8,645 nucleotides of DNA from Planctomycetaceae bacterium (lineage in GTDB: Bacteria; Planctomycetota; Planctomycetia; Pirellulales; Thermoguttaceae), in the NCBI GenBank assembly GCA_009783865.1, contig WRCR01000143.1:1-8645 (forward strand), given 5' to 3'. Numbering within the stretch: the first letter of the stretch is position 1; each line of letters opens with the position of its first letter. Below the pieces are notes generated by a model. The model was given only the letters and a program-made list of their open reading frames with translations, made no database searches and was not told the origin of the DNA. A program made the translations under genes and the position numbers. This document shows, one piece after another, positions 1-7,206 of the stretch.

Positions 1-385
1 GAGCGGCGTGACTGATTTCGGCATGGTTGTGCCAGCCGGCGGCGATGACCGCCAAGTCGATTTTTTCTTTTTCCAAAAGTTGTTTCCATGCTTTTTCATC
101 GTCAGCATAGACGGCTGGGGCGGGTTTTCCGGCATCGGCGCAAAGTTTGGCAGCCCGTTCAGCGTTGGCTTTTACTGTATCGCAGACGGCAACGACCTCG
201 ACTTCAGGAAAGGCGAGAAGGATTCGCAACAAGGCGGTTCCGCGTCCGCCGGTGCCGATTACTGCAACACGAACTTTCGCTCCTGCCGGAGCGGTTTGTG
301 CGGCGGTTTCCCAAGGCGACAAAGCAACAGCGGCAGCCGCACCGGCTGCTATCGCACTATATCCTAAAAAGTCCCTGCGTTTCAT
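1..385 (-). CDS. Tat-exported Gfo/Idh/MocA-family oxidoreductase, N-terminal part (runs off left edge)
   Basis: Reading the minus strand from the ATG at 385 gives 128 codons with no stop before the window edge. The protein opens MKRRDFLG, a twin-arginine motif, followed by an Ala-rich hydrophobic stretch and a likely signal-peptidase site near AAQTA (about residue 31). A Rossmann nucleotide-binding loop follows (VAVIGTGGRG, about residues 39-49), then VVAVCD at the end of the second beta strand, as in NAD(P)-dependent Gfo/Idh/MocA enzymes. Where the next gene upstream has TPDHWH, this one has AAGWHNHAE, so the two are paralogues of different subgroups. A GGAG sits 7 bases before the ATG and supports the start. 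The family oxidises or reduces sugars and cyclitols; the substrate here cannot be told. The catalytic EKP region lies outside the window. Export to the periplasm is inferred from the Tat motif. Confidence 0.88.
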   Translation of the reverse strand, partial: MKRRDFLGYSAIAAGAAAAVALSPWETAAQTAPAGAKVRVAVIGTGGRGTALLRILLAFPEVEVVAVCDTVKANAERAAKLCADAGKPAPAVYADDEKAWKQLLEKEKIDLAVIAAGWHNHAEISHAA

Positions 386-419
386 AGTTATACTCCGATT
401 GTTAGGGTTAAATTTGACC

Positions 420-514
420 ATTGATTACATGATTATTATGATTATGATTTTCAAACAGAGTGCTGCTGCGCAAGCAACACCGCAATCATGATAATCATTT
501 AATCAATGTAATCA
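420..514. repeat. Inverted repeat of AATCA/TGATT boxes spaced 8-9 bases
   Basis: This lies between the two oxidoreductase genes. The left arm carries TGATT at 422, 430, 439 and 445; the right arm carries the complementary AATCA at 484, 493, 501 and 510. The arms (about 423-449 and 484-513) are therefore an imperfect inverted repeat built from a near-tandem unit. The centre (about 459-480) can fold into a further small GTG..GCT/AGC..CAC hairpin. In mRNA this would be a long AU-rich stem downstream of the 530-1969 gene. It could act as a stability element, a weak terminator or a binding array; the sequence does not decide which. Confidence 0.6.
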
Positions 515-529
515 GCGGTTCAGAAACAT

Positions 530-1969
530 TTACGTCAGCGTTGGATTTTCATATCCTTTGCGCTGTTCTCTGGCGAGGAATTTCATGGATTCCGCATCGC
601 CGGTCTTTTCCGTTTTGGGATTCCACGTAATTTCCTTGTTAAGGCGCGCCGCAATGCCAAGCAGATGACAAACGTGCATCACTTGAACGGTGGAATCAAC
701 ATCGGAGACCGGTTCGCCGCCTTCCCGCATGCAGGTTATGAAGTTCTGCATGTGACTCTCGATTTTCTTTCCTTTGTAAAATCGGGCGTAATCGTCCAGC
801 GTCAGATTCTTCTGAAGTTCCGGCAGTTCAGGATAGGGTTTAGCGTGACCGTTTTCCCGCGCCGCGCCGCCGATGATTTCGTAGGGTTTTCCTTTGATAC
901 GTTCAAGGTTGACGTGAATTTTTCCTTTGGTGCCTTCAAAAAGAATACCTACACCGTCTGGACTTTGACTGCAAACGTCCATAACAACGCCGCTGGGGAA
1001 ATGACACTCGATTTGGAATTTACAAGCCGTGTTGTACCTGTCCGCAATGGTAGGATAACCATCTTTGAAAGGTACATTATGTTCTGCCATAAGCGGCTTG
1101 ATTAACGTCGGTCCTTGTCCCGGTCCGGCTTCGTTCAGGGCGAGCATCACACTATCGATAAAGTGCGCACCGAAATCGGTGAACTTGCCGCCGTTGTATT
1201 CGTACCAGCCGCGAAACTCGCCATGAGACCGCCCGTATTGCGGACGAGCCGTTTTGCCCGTTCCGACCATCTCTTTAGATGCAAGATAATCGGCAACCGG
1301 TGCCTGACCGAGCCACATATCGTAATCCAGTGCTTCCGGCACTTCCGTTTTCGGAATCGAACCGCTGGTACGTCCCGGTCCGAGGTCGCAGACGATACGT
1401 TTTATGTCTCCGAGCATTCCTTTCCAGCACATCATAATTGCAACCATGAAAGTATCGCGGTCACAACGCCGCTGCGAACCAACTTGGACGATTTTCTTAT
1501 ACTTTTTGCACGCTTCCCGAATCAACTGGTTTTCTTCTATCGTCAGCGTCAGCGGTTTTTCGACAAAGACATGTTTGCCGGCTTGTATCGCTTCGATGGT
1601 GATTTTCGTATGCCAATGGTCAGGCGTGCCGACAATGATGCAATCGATGTCCTTGCGGTCAAGGAGTTTCCGATAGTCCTTATATGCTTCGGGCGGAATG
1701 GCTTTGCCGTCTGCACCTTTTTTGCCGAGTCCGCTCTGCTGGGCGGCTTCAAGGAAATTTGAATCAACATCGCTGACGGCAACGATGTCCGTCAGTCCGT
1801 TGGAAATACTTGCGTCATAACGACCGCGGCCGCCGCAGCCGATGAGACCCATGCGGAGACGGTCGCTAGGTGCTTGCGCCTGTACCGATTGAACACCGGT
1901 AAAAAAATATGGAACCGATACAGCGGCTGTACCGAGTACCGATTGTTTGATAAACTCACGACGATTCAT
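530..1969 (-). CDS. Tat-exported Gfo/Idh/MocA-family oxidoreductase
   Basis: This is a complete 479-residue NAD(P)-dependent dehydrogenase of the Gfo/Idh/MocA family. The N-terminus MNRREFIK is a twin-arginine signal, with a hydrophobic segment to about residue 30 and a probable cleavage after AQA (about residue 33). The Rossmann domain has GLIGCGGRGR (41-50) and the acidic strand end VAVSDVD. TPDHWH (115-120) and EKPL (137-140, with the family's catalytic lysine) follow. The C-terminal alpha/beta domain contains VGSQRR (163-168), a DYDMWLG segment (216-221) and GGKFTDFGAHFID (260-272), whose His is in the usual position. The length suits the exported planctomycete type. AAGGA lies 7 bases before the ATG. 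The gene is 123 bases downstream of the aminotransferase and 144 bases upstream of a second oxidoreductase, suggesting joint work on a sugar or cyclitol. The substrate is unknown. Confidence 0.93.
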   Translation of the reverse strand: MNRREFIKQSVLGTAAVSVPYFFTGVQSVQAQAPSDRLRMGLIGCGGRGRYDASISNGLTDIVAVSDVDSNFLEAAQQSGLGKKGADGKAIPPEAYKDYRKLLDRKDIDCIIVGTPDHWHTKITIEAIQAGKHVFVEKPLTLTIEENQLIREACKKYKKIVQVGSQRRCDRDTFMVAIMMCWKGMLGDIKRIVCDLGPGRTSGSIPKTEVPEALDYDMWLGQAPVADYLASKEMVGTGKTARPQYGRSHGEFRGWYEYNGGKFTDFGAHFIDSVMLALNEAGPGQGPTLIKPLMAEHNVPFKDGYPTIADRYNTACKFQIECHFPSGVVMDVCSQSPDGVGILFEGTKGKIHVNLERIKGKPYEIIGGAARENGHAKPYPELPELQKNLTLDDYARFYKGKKIESHMQNFITCMREGGEPVSDVDSTVQVMHVCHLLGIAARLNKEITWNPKTEKTGDAESMKFLAREQRKGYENPTLT

Positions 1970-2013
1970 GTAATTATCCTTTCAGTTTGAAATGATTGAA
2001 ATCTGTTATTGGA

Positions 2014-2075
2014 GTGAAAGAGTGAGAGAGAGTGAGAGAGACGCAGGCGTTGAAATTTCTCTTTCACTCTTTCAC
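2014..2075. repeat. Inverted repeat with GTGAAAGA-type arms between aminotransferase and oxidoreductase genes
   Basis: The arms at 2014-2031 and 2058-2075 are complementary at 17 of 18 positions and are made of iterated GTGA(A/G)AGA units. Further copies of the same unit flank them (to about 2040 and 2082). The apex contains ACGCAGGCGT (2041-2050), itself a 4-base-pair stem with a two-base loop. The element starts about 11 bases past the aminotransferase stop and ends about 45 bases before the oxidoreductase ATG. It could form a strong hairpin in a shared transcript and so separate their expression. It lacks a T-tract placed as in an intrinsic terminator. Confidence 0.6.
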
Positions 2076-2092
2076 TTTCACTAGTCATGTTC

Positions 2093-3358
2093 TTATTTAC
2101 CGAACCGGTCAGCGACTTTGTTGAACGCGTCGATACACGCTTGAATGTGTTTCTCTTCATAAACGGGATGTGTGAAGAAACACATAGTCCGGTCAGTCAT
2201 CCAGCGGGCGGTCGGACAATCAACCTGCGTGTAATCAATTTTTCGTGCATTGGGGTCATCAAACGGATAGTTTGCCGTTCCGAACCCTTTGCGTTCGGTG
2301 AAGGCGCGTTCCTTGTACATTTCGGGCCACAATACACCATAGACCGGTACGCCTTCTGCTCCCACTGCTTCGATGAACGTTTTGATGCCGCAAGTCAACT
2401 TGTCGAGGTCGAGGACAAACGGTGCCCACCAATAAGCGTTTTGCCGCTCTTCGGTATCGACCGGTGCGTGCAATACAACGGGATGTTTTCCGAGTGCCTC
2501 GACAAACATTTTCCCGTTGCGAATACGATTCTTTAGATTCCAGGAATCGAGTCGCGCCAGTTCGCAGAGTCCGATTTGCGACTGTATTTCGGTCATCCGG
2601 AAATTGAAACCGACACGCTTGTGAATGTACATCAACTTGCCTTCCATTTCGAGCAGGTTGAGCCGTTCTTCGACATCGTAGCCGTGGTCGCGGAACGAGC
2701 GGCATTCCCACGCAAGGTCTTCGTCATCGGTGACTACCATACCGCCTTCACCGCCGGTCGTGAAATGCTTACTTTGGCAAAAACTGAAGCAGCCGGCATC
2801 GCCGATAGTTCCCGCCTTCTTGCCTTTGTAGATACCGCCGAAACATTGGGCGCAGTCCTCGACAACCTTGAGATTGTGTTTCTTGGCAATAGCCATAATC
2901 GGGTCCATATCGGCAACAACACCGTAAAGGTGGACGACGAGAATCGCTTTGGTTTTTTCGGTGATTTTGCTTTCGATGTCCGCGGGGTCCATCAAGTGGT
3001 CAGTTCTGACATCGGCAAAGACGGGCAACGCACCGGCTTGCATTGCGCAGAACGATGACGCAATGAATGAATATGAAGGACAAATTACTTCGTCACCGGG
3101 ACCGATTCCCAGTGAAGCCAGTGCAACGTGCAGTGCCGCTGTACCGTTGGTTACGCTTATGGCGTGTTTAGAGCCGTTCCACTTTGCCCAAGCGGTTTCA
3201 AATTCTTGACCGATGGGACCAGTCCAATAGTTGACTTTGCCGCTGCGGAGCGGCTCCATCGCTTTTTGAATGGTTGATTCTTCAAACGAGGGCCACATTG
3301 GAAAGCCGTCGTCCCATACTTTCGGTCCGCCTTCAAGGGCGATTTTCTGTGCAGACAT
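2093..3358 (-). CDS. DegT/DnrJ/EryC1/StrS-family PLP-dependent aminotransferase
   Basis: This 421-residue fold-type I PLP enzyme belongs to the family that aminates keto-sugars or cyclitols, usually from Glu or Gln. NGTAALHVAL (71-80) is the phosphate-binding turn. EDCAQCFGG (167-175) carries the Asp that contacts the pyridine nitrogen and the Gln after it. SFCQSKHFTTGGEGG (192-206) contains the Schiff-base lysine, K197, in the family's usual K..T.GEGG setting. GFNFRMTEIQSQIGL (250-264) matches the conserved region after it. The frame is open for 10 more codons upstream, but AGGAG 6 bases before the ATG at 3358 makes that the start. There is no signal peptide, so it acts in the cytoplasm, unlike its two exported neighbours. 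It probably makes an amino-sugar for a cell-surface or secreted product; the exact substrate is not visible. Confidence 0.93.
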   Translation of the reverse strand: MSAQKIALEGGPKVWDDGFPMWPSFEESTIQKAMEPLRSGKVNYWTGPIGQEFETAWAKWNGSKHAISVTNGTAALHVALASLGIGPGDEVICPSYSFIASSFCAMQAGALPVFADVRTDHLMDPADIESKITEKTKAILVVHLYGVVADMDPIMAIAKKHNLKVVEDCAQCFGGIYKGKKAGTIGDAGCFSFCQSKHFTTGGEGGMVVTDDEDLAWECRSFRDHGYDVEERLNLLEMEGKLMYIHKRVGFNFRMTEIQSQIGLCELARLDSWNLKNRIRNGKMFVEALGKHPVVLHAPVDTEERQNAYWWAPFVLDLDKLTCGIKTFIEAVGAEGVPVYGVLWPEMYKERAFTERKGFGTANYPFDDPNARKIDYTQVDCPTARWMTDRTMCFFTHPVYEEKHIQACIDAFNKVADRFGK

Positions 3359-3432
3359 GTTTTTCTCCTGTAATGGATTATGAAACAAAAGTTCTTGGTT
3401 TTTGACAACCGAAGCATTTTAATCCGCGACAG

Positions 3433-3469
3433 AAAAAAAATCAACACCCCCCGTTTCGCAATTTTTTTT
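3433..3469. terminator. Possible A/T-stem bidirectional terminator
   Basis: AAAAAAAAT (3433-3441) and ATTTTTTTT (3461-3469) are perfectly complementary, enclosing a 19-base loop with a run of six C. The element starts 2 bases beyond the stop codon of the PpiD-like gene. On the minus strand the second arm supplies a run of eight T. The stem has no G-C pairs, so it is a poor intrinsic terminator on its own. The call rests on position and the T-run. Confidence 0.3.
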
Positions 3470-3471
3470 GC

Positions 3472-5763
3472 TTACCTTCGCGGCGGACGCAGCCATTCAA
3501 AGCCGGTTTCCTGCTGTATCTTTTTAAGCCAAGCCGAGTACTGCTTTTGCATATCATGCGGCTGTACCGCCGATATGTACTCCTGCGGATACGCCGTCTG
3601 GAATCTTTCCAAAAGCGAATCCTCCGACGGCAATGTGCTAATTAGCCGTACAATATACACTGTGTTCTTCGGCTGATTAAATACCGCTGCGGTCTCGCCT
3701 ATCTGCAATTCGTACACTCTCTCCATGAAGTCATAGCCGGGAGCAAAAATCACCTTGTTGTCAAACTGACTATCGCCGACAGCCACACCCTTTTCACGAA
3801 TTTCGTCAACGTAAGCCCGCTGTCCCTGCATCATCGCTATGAGCGGATGCACACCCGCACCAAAAGTCAGCCAAGTGAACGGCTCGGTCTCAACAGTTCT
3901 AATTTCGTCCTTACCGGCGAAGGTTTCCGCTATGGATTTTCCCGAATTTTTAACCTCGGCGACAAGTTCCTCCGCTCTTTTCATGGCAAGCAGCCGCGCA
4001 TTGACTTCCTTCCAGCGGCTTAACACAGTATCCTTGACTTCGGAAAGTTTTTCCGGTTTGAATTCCGCTTCGGTTTCCGTCACCCAGAGAAGAGAGCGTC
4101 CTTCATCGCCTTCAATGAAGTTCGGTTCAAACAAAATCGCCGCATTGGAAAATATTCTATTGATGAGAAAACTTCGTTCCCGTCCGCCGCGTGCAAAATC
4201 GCTTTTCACCGCATCGAAAATCGTTCCAAGCGGAACGGTTTCAAGCGTCAAACCGAGTTCTTTTGTTTGCACCGTAAAATCCGGTATCGGCGGAGCGGGC
4301 TTGCCGTCGTCAACATGCAGGTAATAGTCCTTGAAGTAATCCCGCATCTTGCCTTCGAGTTGCAGCAGTGCCTTATCCGCTTTTTCGGCAGCAAGCGTCC
4401 AACGAATTTCGTCTTTGACTTCGTCAAGCGGCTTGTAGAGAACACTCAAATCGACTTTCTCTTCGGTCTTTGCTTCTTCCGGCTTCTTTTCCTCTGCCGT
4501 CTTCTCCTCTTCTGCCGTCTGCTTACTGCCGTCAGCCGTCTTCTCTTCCTCCACCTGATATTTTACCTGACGGAACACTACCGAATTGCCGTTTGCGGAA
4601 GTTTCCTTTTTGGGTTCCTCTTTCGGTTCCTCTTTTTTATGTTCCTCTGTTTTTGGAGCAGGAGTTTCCGCAGGTTTCATTTCTTCCGTCTTTACTTCTG
4701 CTGGTTTTTCCTCTGCGGGCTTCTCTTCTGCTGCCGTCTGCCGTCTGCCGTCTGCCGTCCCTTCAATAACTGTAGTCGGAGTAAAACCGCCGAGACCGGG
4801 AAGTTTGCCCGGCGTGAAGATATTGCTTCCGGGTGTCGGAAAACCTTGTCCCGGCAAATCCGGCTGCGTCAGCGGCTTGACCGGCTTGCGGAACTTGTCA
4901 CCCTTGTTTGCTTCATAATACGCTGCTATTTCGGCATCGGTTATGGAGTCGAGAATCTGTTTGCTGGGAACGCCTCTGACATATTGAAATGCGGCTTTCA
5001 TCGGAACGGTGAAACCGCTGCCGTCTGAAGCCGGGTTGTACATATTGTCTTTGTTGTCGTTGAAAAACTTGTTAAGTTCGCTGTCGGACGGCGAGGCAAC
5101 TTGCGCAATGAACCCGTCAATCGGCACGGCAGCAGCTTCGGCAACAATCTGGCGGTTTAACCGCTGAAACCAGTTCCAGCGGGTAGCGGGTGAAATAGCA
5201 GATTGCGAAATCCAAAACGATTTTTTTACTTCTTCTATGATAATCTCGTCGGACATCAATGATTTCAACTGCCGCATGTTCATACCGGCGGATTTCAGTG
5301 TTTTCGCAAATACCTCGTTGGAGATAAGTCCGCCGGTTAACTGTTTGATATGTTCGTTAATCAGGACATCGCTGACTTCGATTCCTTTGTTCCTGCCGTA
5401 TTGTGCCAGCAGCCAGTTTGTGACGACTGTTTCCTCGTCGGAACGCTGCTCGTGCATTGCCGCCGCCATTTCCAGTGCCTGCAACTGACTCCGGTTTGAG
5501 CCGTCCGGTGCGATAAGATTGCGGAACAACTGCATATAGAAACTTCCCAGATAGTCGCGCCGCTGAGATAGATTCATGACGCTGATTTCGGAAAGGGTTC
5601 CGAACTGGCGGGAACGGGCAACATCGACGGGACCCGTATTTCGGACACCGGATACTAGTTGAAGGAATGCCGGCAAGATGATGAACGAAACCATCGTGCC
5701 GACTCCTAAAATTGCGAGCCAAAGTTTTTGTCTTTTTCTAAATGCACTGAACGGACTAGCCAT
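3472..5763 (-). CDS. PpiD/SurA-like inner-membrane-anchored periplasmic folding protein without a clear parvulin domain
   Basis: This is a 763-residue protein. A short basic N-terminus (RKRQK, 9-13) precedes one hydrophobic helix (about 14-37), the layout of PpiD, in which a single N-terminal anchor holds a periplasmic chaperone. Residues about 110-185 look like a SurA/PpiD N-terminal helical domain (WLLAQYGRNKGIEVSD, then INEHIKQLTGG and a VFAKTLKSAG helix). ITDAEIAAYYEANKGDKFRKP (274-294) resembles the segment leading into the isomerase domain. Next comes a low-complexity Pro/Gly then Glu/Lys/Ala linker (about 295-436), where a parvulin domain might be expected; I see no parvulin signature. 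The C-terminal half (PLDEVKDEIRWTLAAEKA at 445-462, later SEVKDTVLSRWKEVNARLL and a final YELQIGETAAVFNQP segment) resembles PpiD C-terminal helices. AAGG lies about 10 bases before the ATG. A chaperone role is inferred; isomerase activity is doubtful. Confidence 0.75.
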   Translation of the reverse strand: MASPFSAFRKRQKLWLAILGVGTMVSFIILPAFLQLVSGVRNTGPVDVARSRQFGTLSEISVMNLSQRRDYLGSFYMQLFRNLIAPDGSNRSQLQALEMAAAMHEQRSDEETVVTNWLLAQYGRNKGIEVSDVLINEHIKQLTGGLISNEVFAKTLKSAGMNMRQLKSLMSDEIIIEEVKKSFWISQSAISPATRWNWFQRLNRQIVAEAAAVPIDGFIAQVASPSDSELNKFFNDNKDNMYNPASDGSGFTVPMKAAFQYVRGVPSKQILDSITDAEIAAYYEANKGDKFRKPVKPLTQPDLPGQGFPTPGSNIFTPGKLPGLGGFTPTTVIEGTADGRRQTAAEEKPAEEKPAEVKTEEMKPAETPAPKTEEHKKEEPKEEPKKETSANGNSVVFRQVKYQVEEEKTADGSKQTAEEEKTAEEKKPEEAKTEEKVDLSVLYKPLDEVKDEIRWTLAAEKADKALLQLEGKMRDYFKDYYLHVDDGKPAPPIPDFTVQTKELGLTLETVPLGTIFDAVKSDFARGGRERSFLINRIFSNAAILFEPNFIEGDEGRSLLWVTETEAEFKPEKLSEVKDTVLSRWKEVNARLLAMKRAEELVAEVKNSGKSIAETFAGKDEIRTVETEPFTWLTFGAGVHPLIAMMQGQRAYVDEIREKGVAVGDSQFDNKVIFAPGYDFMERVYELQIGETAAVFNQPKNTVYIVRLISTLPSEDSLLERFQTAYPQEYISAVQPHDMQKQYSAWLKKIQQETGFEWLRPPRR
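4495..4759. repeat. TGCCGTC heptamer repeats inside the PpiD-like gene
   Basis: Four perfect tandem copies of TGCCGTC occupy 4732-4759. Further copies lie at 4495, 4513 and 4527, with a one-base variant at 4534; those at 4513, 4527 and 4534 keep the 7-base phase. They encode the paired stretches TADGRRQTAAEEK (residues 336-348) and TADGSKQTAEEEK (409-421) in the charged linker. Because 7 is not a multiple of 3, each run cycles through all three frames. A net gain or loss of three units keeps the frame; one or two would shift it. Confidence 0.75.
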
Positions 5764-5833
5764 AAACTGCGAACCTTATGTTTTTGCAAAAAGTGTGAAA
5801 TTTCCGACCAACTAAACAAAAATTATCCGGTGT

Positions 5834-5861
5834 ATTATAACAGATTTTTTTGTTTTGTAAA
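5834..5861 (-). promoter_or_regulatory. Sigma70-like promoter for the PpiD-like gene
   Basis: On the minus strand a perfect TATAAT (plus-strand 5834-5839) is preceded, with a 16-base spacer, by TTTACA (5856-5861), five of six bases of the consensus -35. Transcription would begin near 5827, giving a leader of about 64 bases before the ATG at 5763. This indicates that the PpiD-like gene, and perhaps the genes after it, can be expressed independently of hemA. Confidence 0.55.
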
Positions 5862-5903
5862 AGACGGATTTTTGCGGGGGTGAAGACGGACTTTTTGCGG
5901 GGG
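5861..5903. repeat. Direct duplication of a 20/21-base block between hemA and the PpiD-like gene
   Basis: AAGACGGATTTTTGCGGGGG (5861-5880) is followed two bases later by a copy differing only by a C for T and an extra T (5883-5903). The first copy abuts the proposed -35 box of the PpiD-like promoter, so the pair could be an operator, or simply a slippage duplication. Confidence 0.65.
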
Positions 5904-5917
5904 CTAAAGCCGCCCGC
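5897..5917 (-). other. GC-rich hairpin just after hemA
   Basis: Starting 9 bases past the hemA stop, the minus strand reads GCGGGCGGC TTTA GCCCCCGC. This folds as an 8-base-pair stem with one bulged C and a four-base loop. It is placed like a terminator, but on the minus strand it is followed by A-rich DNA rather than a T-run. A Rho-independent terminator is therefore not supported; a 3'-end-protecting or pause hairpin is more likely. Confidence 0.45.
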
Positions 5918-5925
5918 CTCTTTGG

Positions 5926-7206
5926 CTAAAATTCCCGCAGCCGAAACAGCCGCGCAAGCGCATCAAGCAGTTTGAACGGCGTTTCTTCCCTAGAAGCGTC
6001 CCGCAGCGTCTCAAGCGGTTGATGCAAAAACTTGCCGGCAAAACGCTGAAAAGCATAACTGATTTCCTCCCGCTCTTTTTCGCTCAACTCCGGCAGTTTA
6101 TGAAAAAGACGTTCCAACTCCTGCGCTTGAATCTGCGATAACTTTTCCCGCAACCGCTCGATTACCTTGCCGCTGTTCCGGTGATTGAACCGCTGAAGCA
6201 ACTCGTCGGCAGAACGCTCAACTATACTAACCGCCTTTGGAATTTCCTTGTCCCTTTGCAGGCGGTTGCGGAGGCAAACTTCCTGAAGGTCATCAATCGA
6301 GTACAAATACACGCCGCTGCAATTCGCAATCTCTTTATCAATATCACGCGGCACCGACAAATCAAGAATAAAAAGCGGCTTTCCGTTTCGCAGCGGCTCT
6401 ATCTTACGATAATCGGCAAGCGTCAACACCGGTTCAGAAGCACCGGTTGTCGAAATCAACATGTCGGCATTTTTCAATTCGTCAAAACGCAAATTCCAAT
6501 CGGCAGTTCTTCCGTTGAATTGCGCAGCAAGTTGTTCCGCCCGCTCGCGGCTGCGGTTTAACACCGTCAATGATTTTGCTCCGTTTTCGATGAGATAGCG
6601 GACTGTTTCCTGTCCCATTTCGCCGGCACCGAAAACGCAAATCTTTTTTCCTTCAAAGACCTCGAATATCTGCGATGCAAAATCGGAAACCGCTATGCTC
6701 GGAATACTGACCCGATGCCGATGCAGTTCCGTTTGCGCCGCAATCTGCTTCGCTGTATTAAACGCCGCTTGAAAAACAGTATGAAGGATTGCCCCGACAG
6801 TGCCGATGCCGTCGGCGGTTTGATATGCGGCTTTAACCTGCGAAAGAATCTGTACTTCGCCCAAGACCATGCTGTCTAAACCGGAAGCAACGGAGAAAAG
6901 ATGTTTCACCGCATCCAAACCGGCGAGCGAAAAAATGTGCGAAGCAAGTGTAAATCCCTTTTCGGGACCTTGCTTTTGCGAAAAAAGAAATTTAACGGCG
7001 GTCTCGATTTCAGGAATTTCATTGGTTTCCGAAGCGAAATAAAATTCGGTGCGGTTACAGGTTGATAACAGTACCGCTTCAATGTCCGGCTGCTGTCCCA
7101 GCCAAGCGGTCAGTGCTTCGGCTGTCTGCTGCGGTGAAAACGCAAGCAATTCCCGGACTTCAAGCGAAGACGATTGATGGTCAATACCGATGCAGCGGAG
7201 GTTCAT
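5926..7206 (-). CDS. hemA: Glutamyl-tRNA reductase
   Basis: This enzyme reduces glutamyl-tRNA(Glu) with NADPH to glutamate-1-semialdehyde, the first committed step of C5-pathway haem synthesis. The 426-residue length is typical. The catalytic cysteine is C50 in LLSTCNRTEFYF. HLFSVASGLDSMVLGEVQIL (102-121) is the family signature, with H102 in the place of the conserved catalytic His. The NADPH-binding domain has the GAGEMGQ loop and the LNRSRERAEQLA segment, then FILDLSVPRDID. The C-terminal part is the helical dimerisation domain. The frame is open six codons further upstream, but AGGAGG 7 bases before the ATG at 7206 fixes the start. That ATG overlaps the stop of the upstream membrane protein (ATGA), so translation is probably coupled. 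Regulation of HemA by its membrane partner is known from HemX in Bacillus; here it is inference. Confidence 0.97.
   Translation of the reverse strand: MNLRCIGIDHQSSSLEVRELLAFSPQQTAEALTAWLGQQPDIEAVLLSTCNRTEFYFASETNEIPEIETAVKFLFSQKQGPEKGFTLASHIFSLAGLDAVKHLFSVASGLDSMVLGEVQILSQVKAAYQTADGIGTVGAILHTVFQAAFNTAKQIAAQTELHRHRVSIPSIAVSDFASQIFEVFEGKKICVFGAGEMGQETVRYLIENGAKSLTVLNRSRERAEQLAAQFNGRTADWNLRFDELKNADMLISTTGASEPVLTLADYRKIEPLRNGKPLFILDLSVPRDIDKEIANCSGVYLYSIDDLQEVCLRNRLQRDKEIPKAVSIVERSADELLQRFNHRNSGKVIERLREKLSQIQAQELERLFHKLPELSEKEREEISYAFQRFAGKFLHQPLETLRDASREETPFKLLDALARLFRLREF

Noticed and set aside
1115..1762. Plus-strand open frame of 215 codons
   Set aside because: It is antisense to the well-supported oxidoreductase and has no family motifs.
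1966..2160. Minus-strand open frame of 64 codons spanning the 2014-2075 inverted repeat
   Set aside because: It overlaps the 3' end of the aminotransferase in another frame and its Ser/Leu/His-rich part is just translation of the repeat.
3359..3388. Longer aminotransferase start at 3388
   Set aside because: A clear AGGAG lies inside the extension 6 bases before the ATG at 3358, and the extra residues match nothing in the family.
4267..5028. Plus-strand open frame of 253 codons rich in Phe, Leu, Cys and Arg
   Set aside because: It lies entirely opposite the Glu/Lys/Ala-rich linker of the PpiD-like gene; the odd composition is what antisense of such codons gives.
5897..5917. Intrinsic terminator of hemA
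   Set aside because: The stem is good, but on the hemA strand it is followed by A-rich rather than T-rich DNA.
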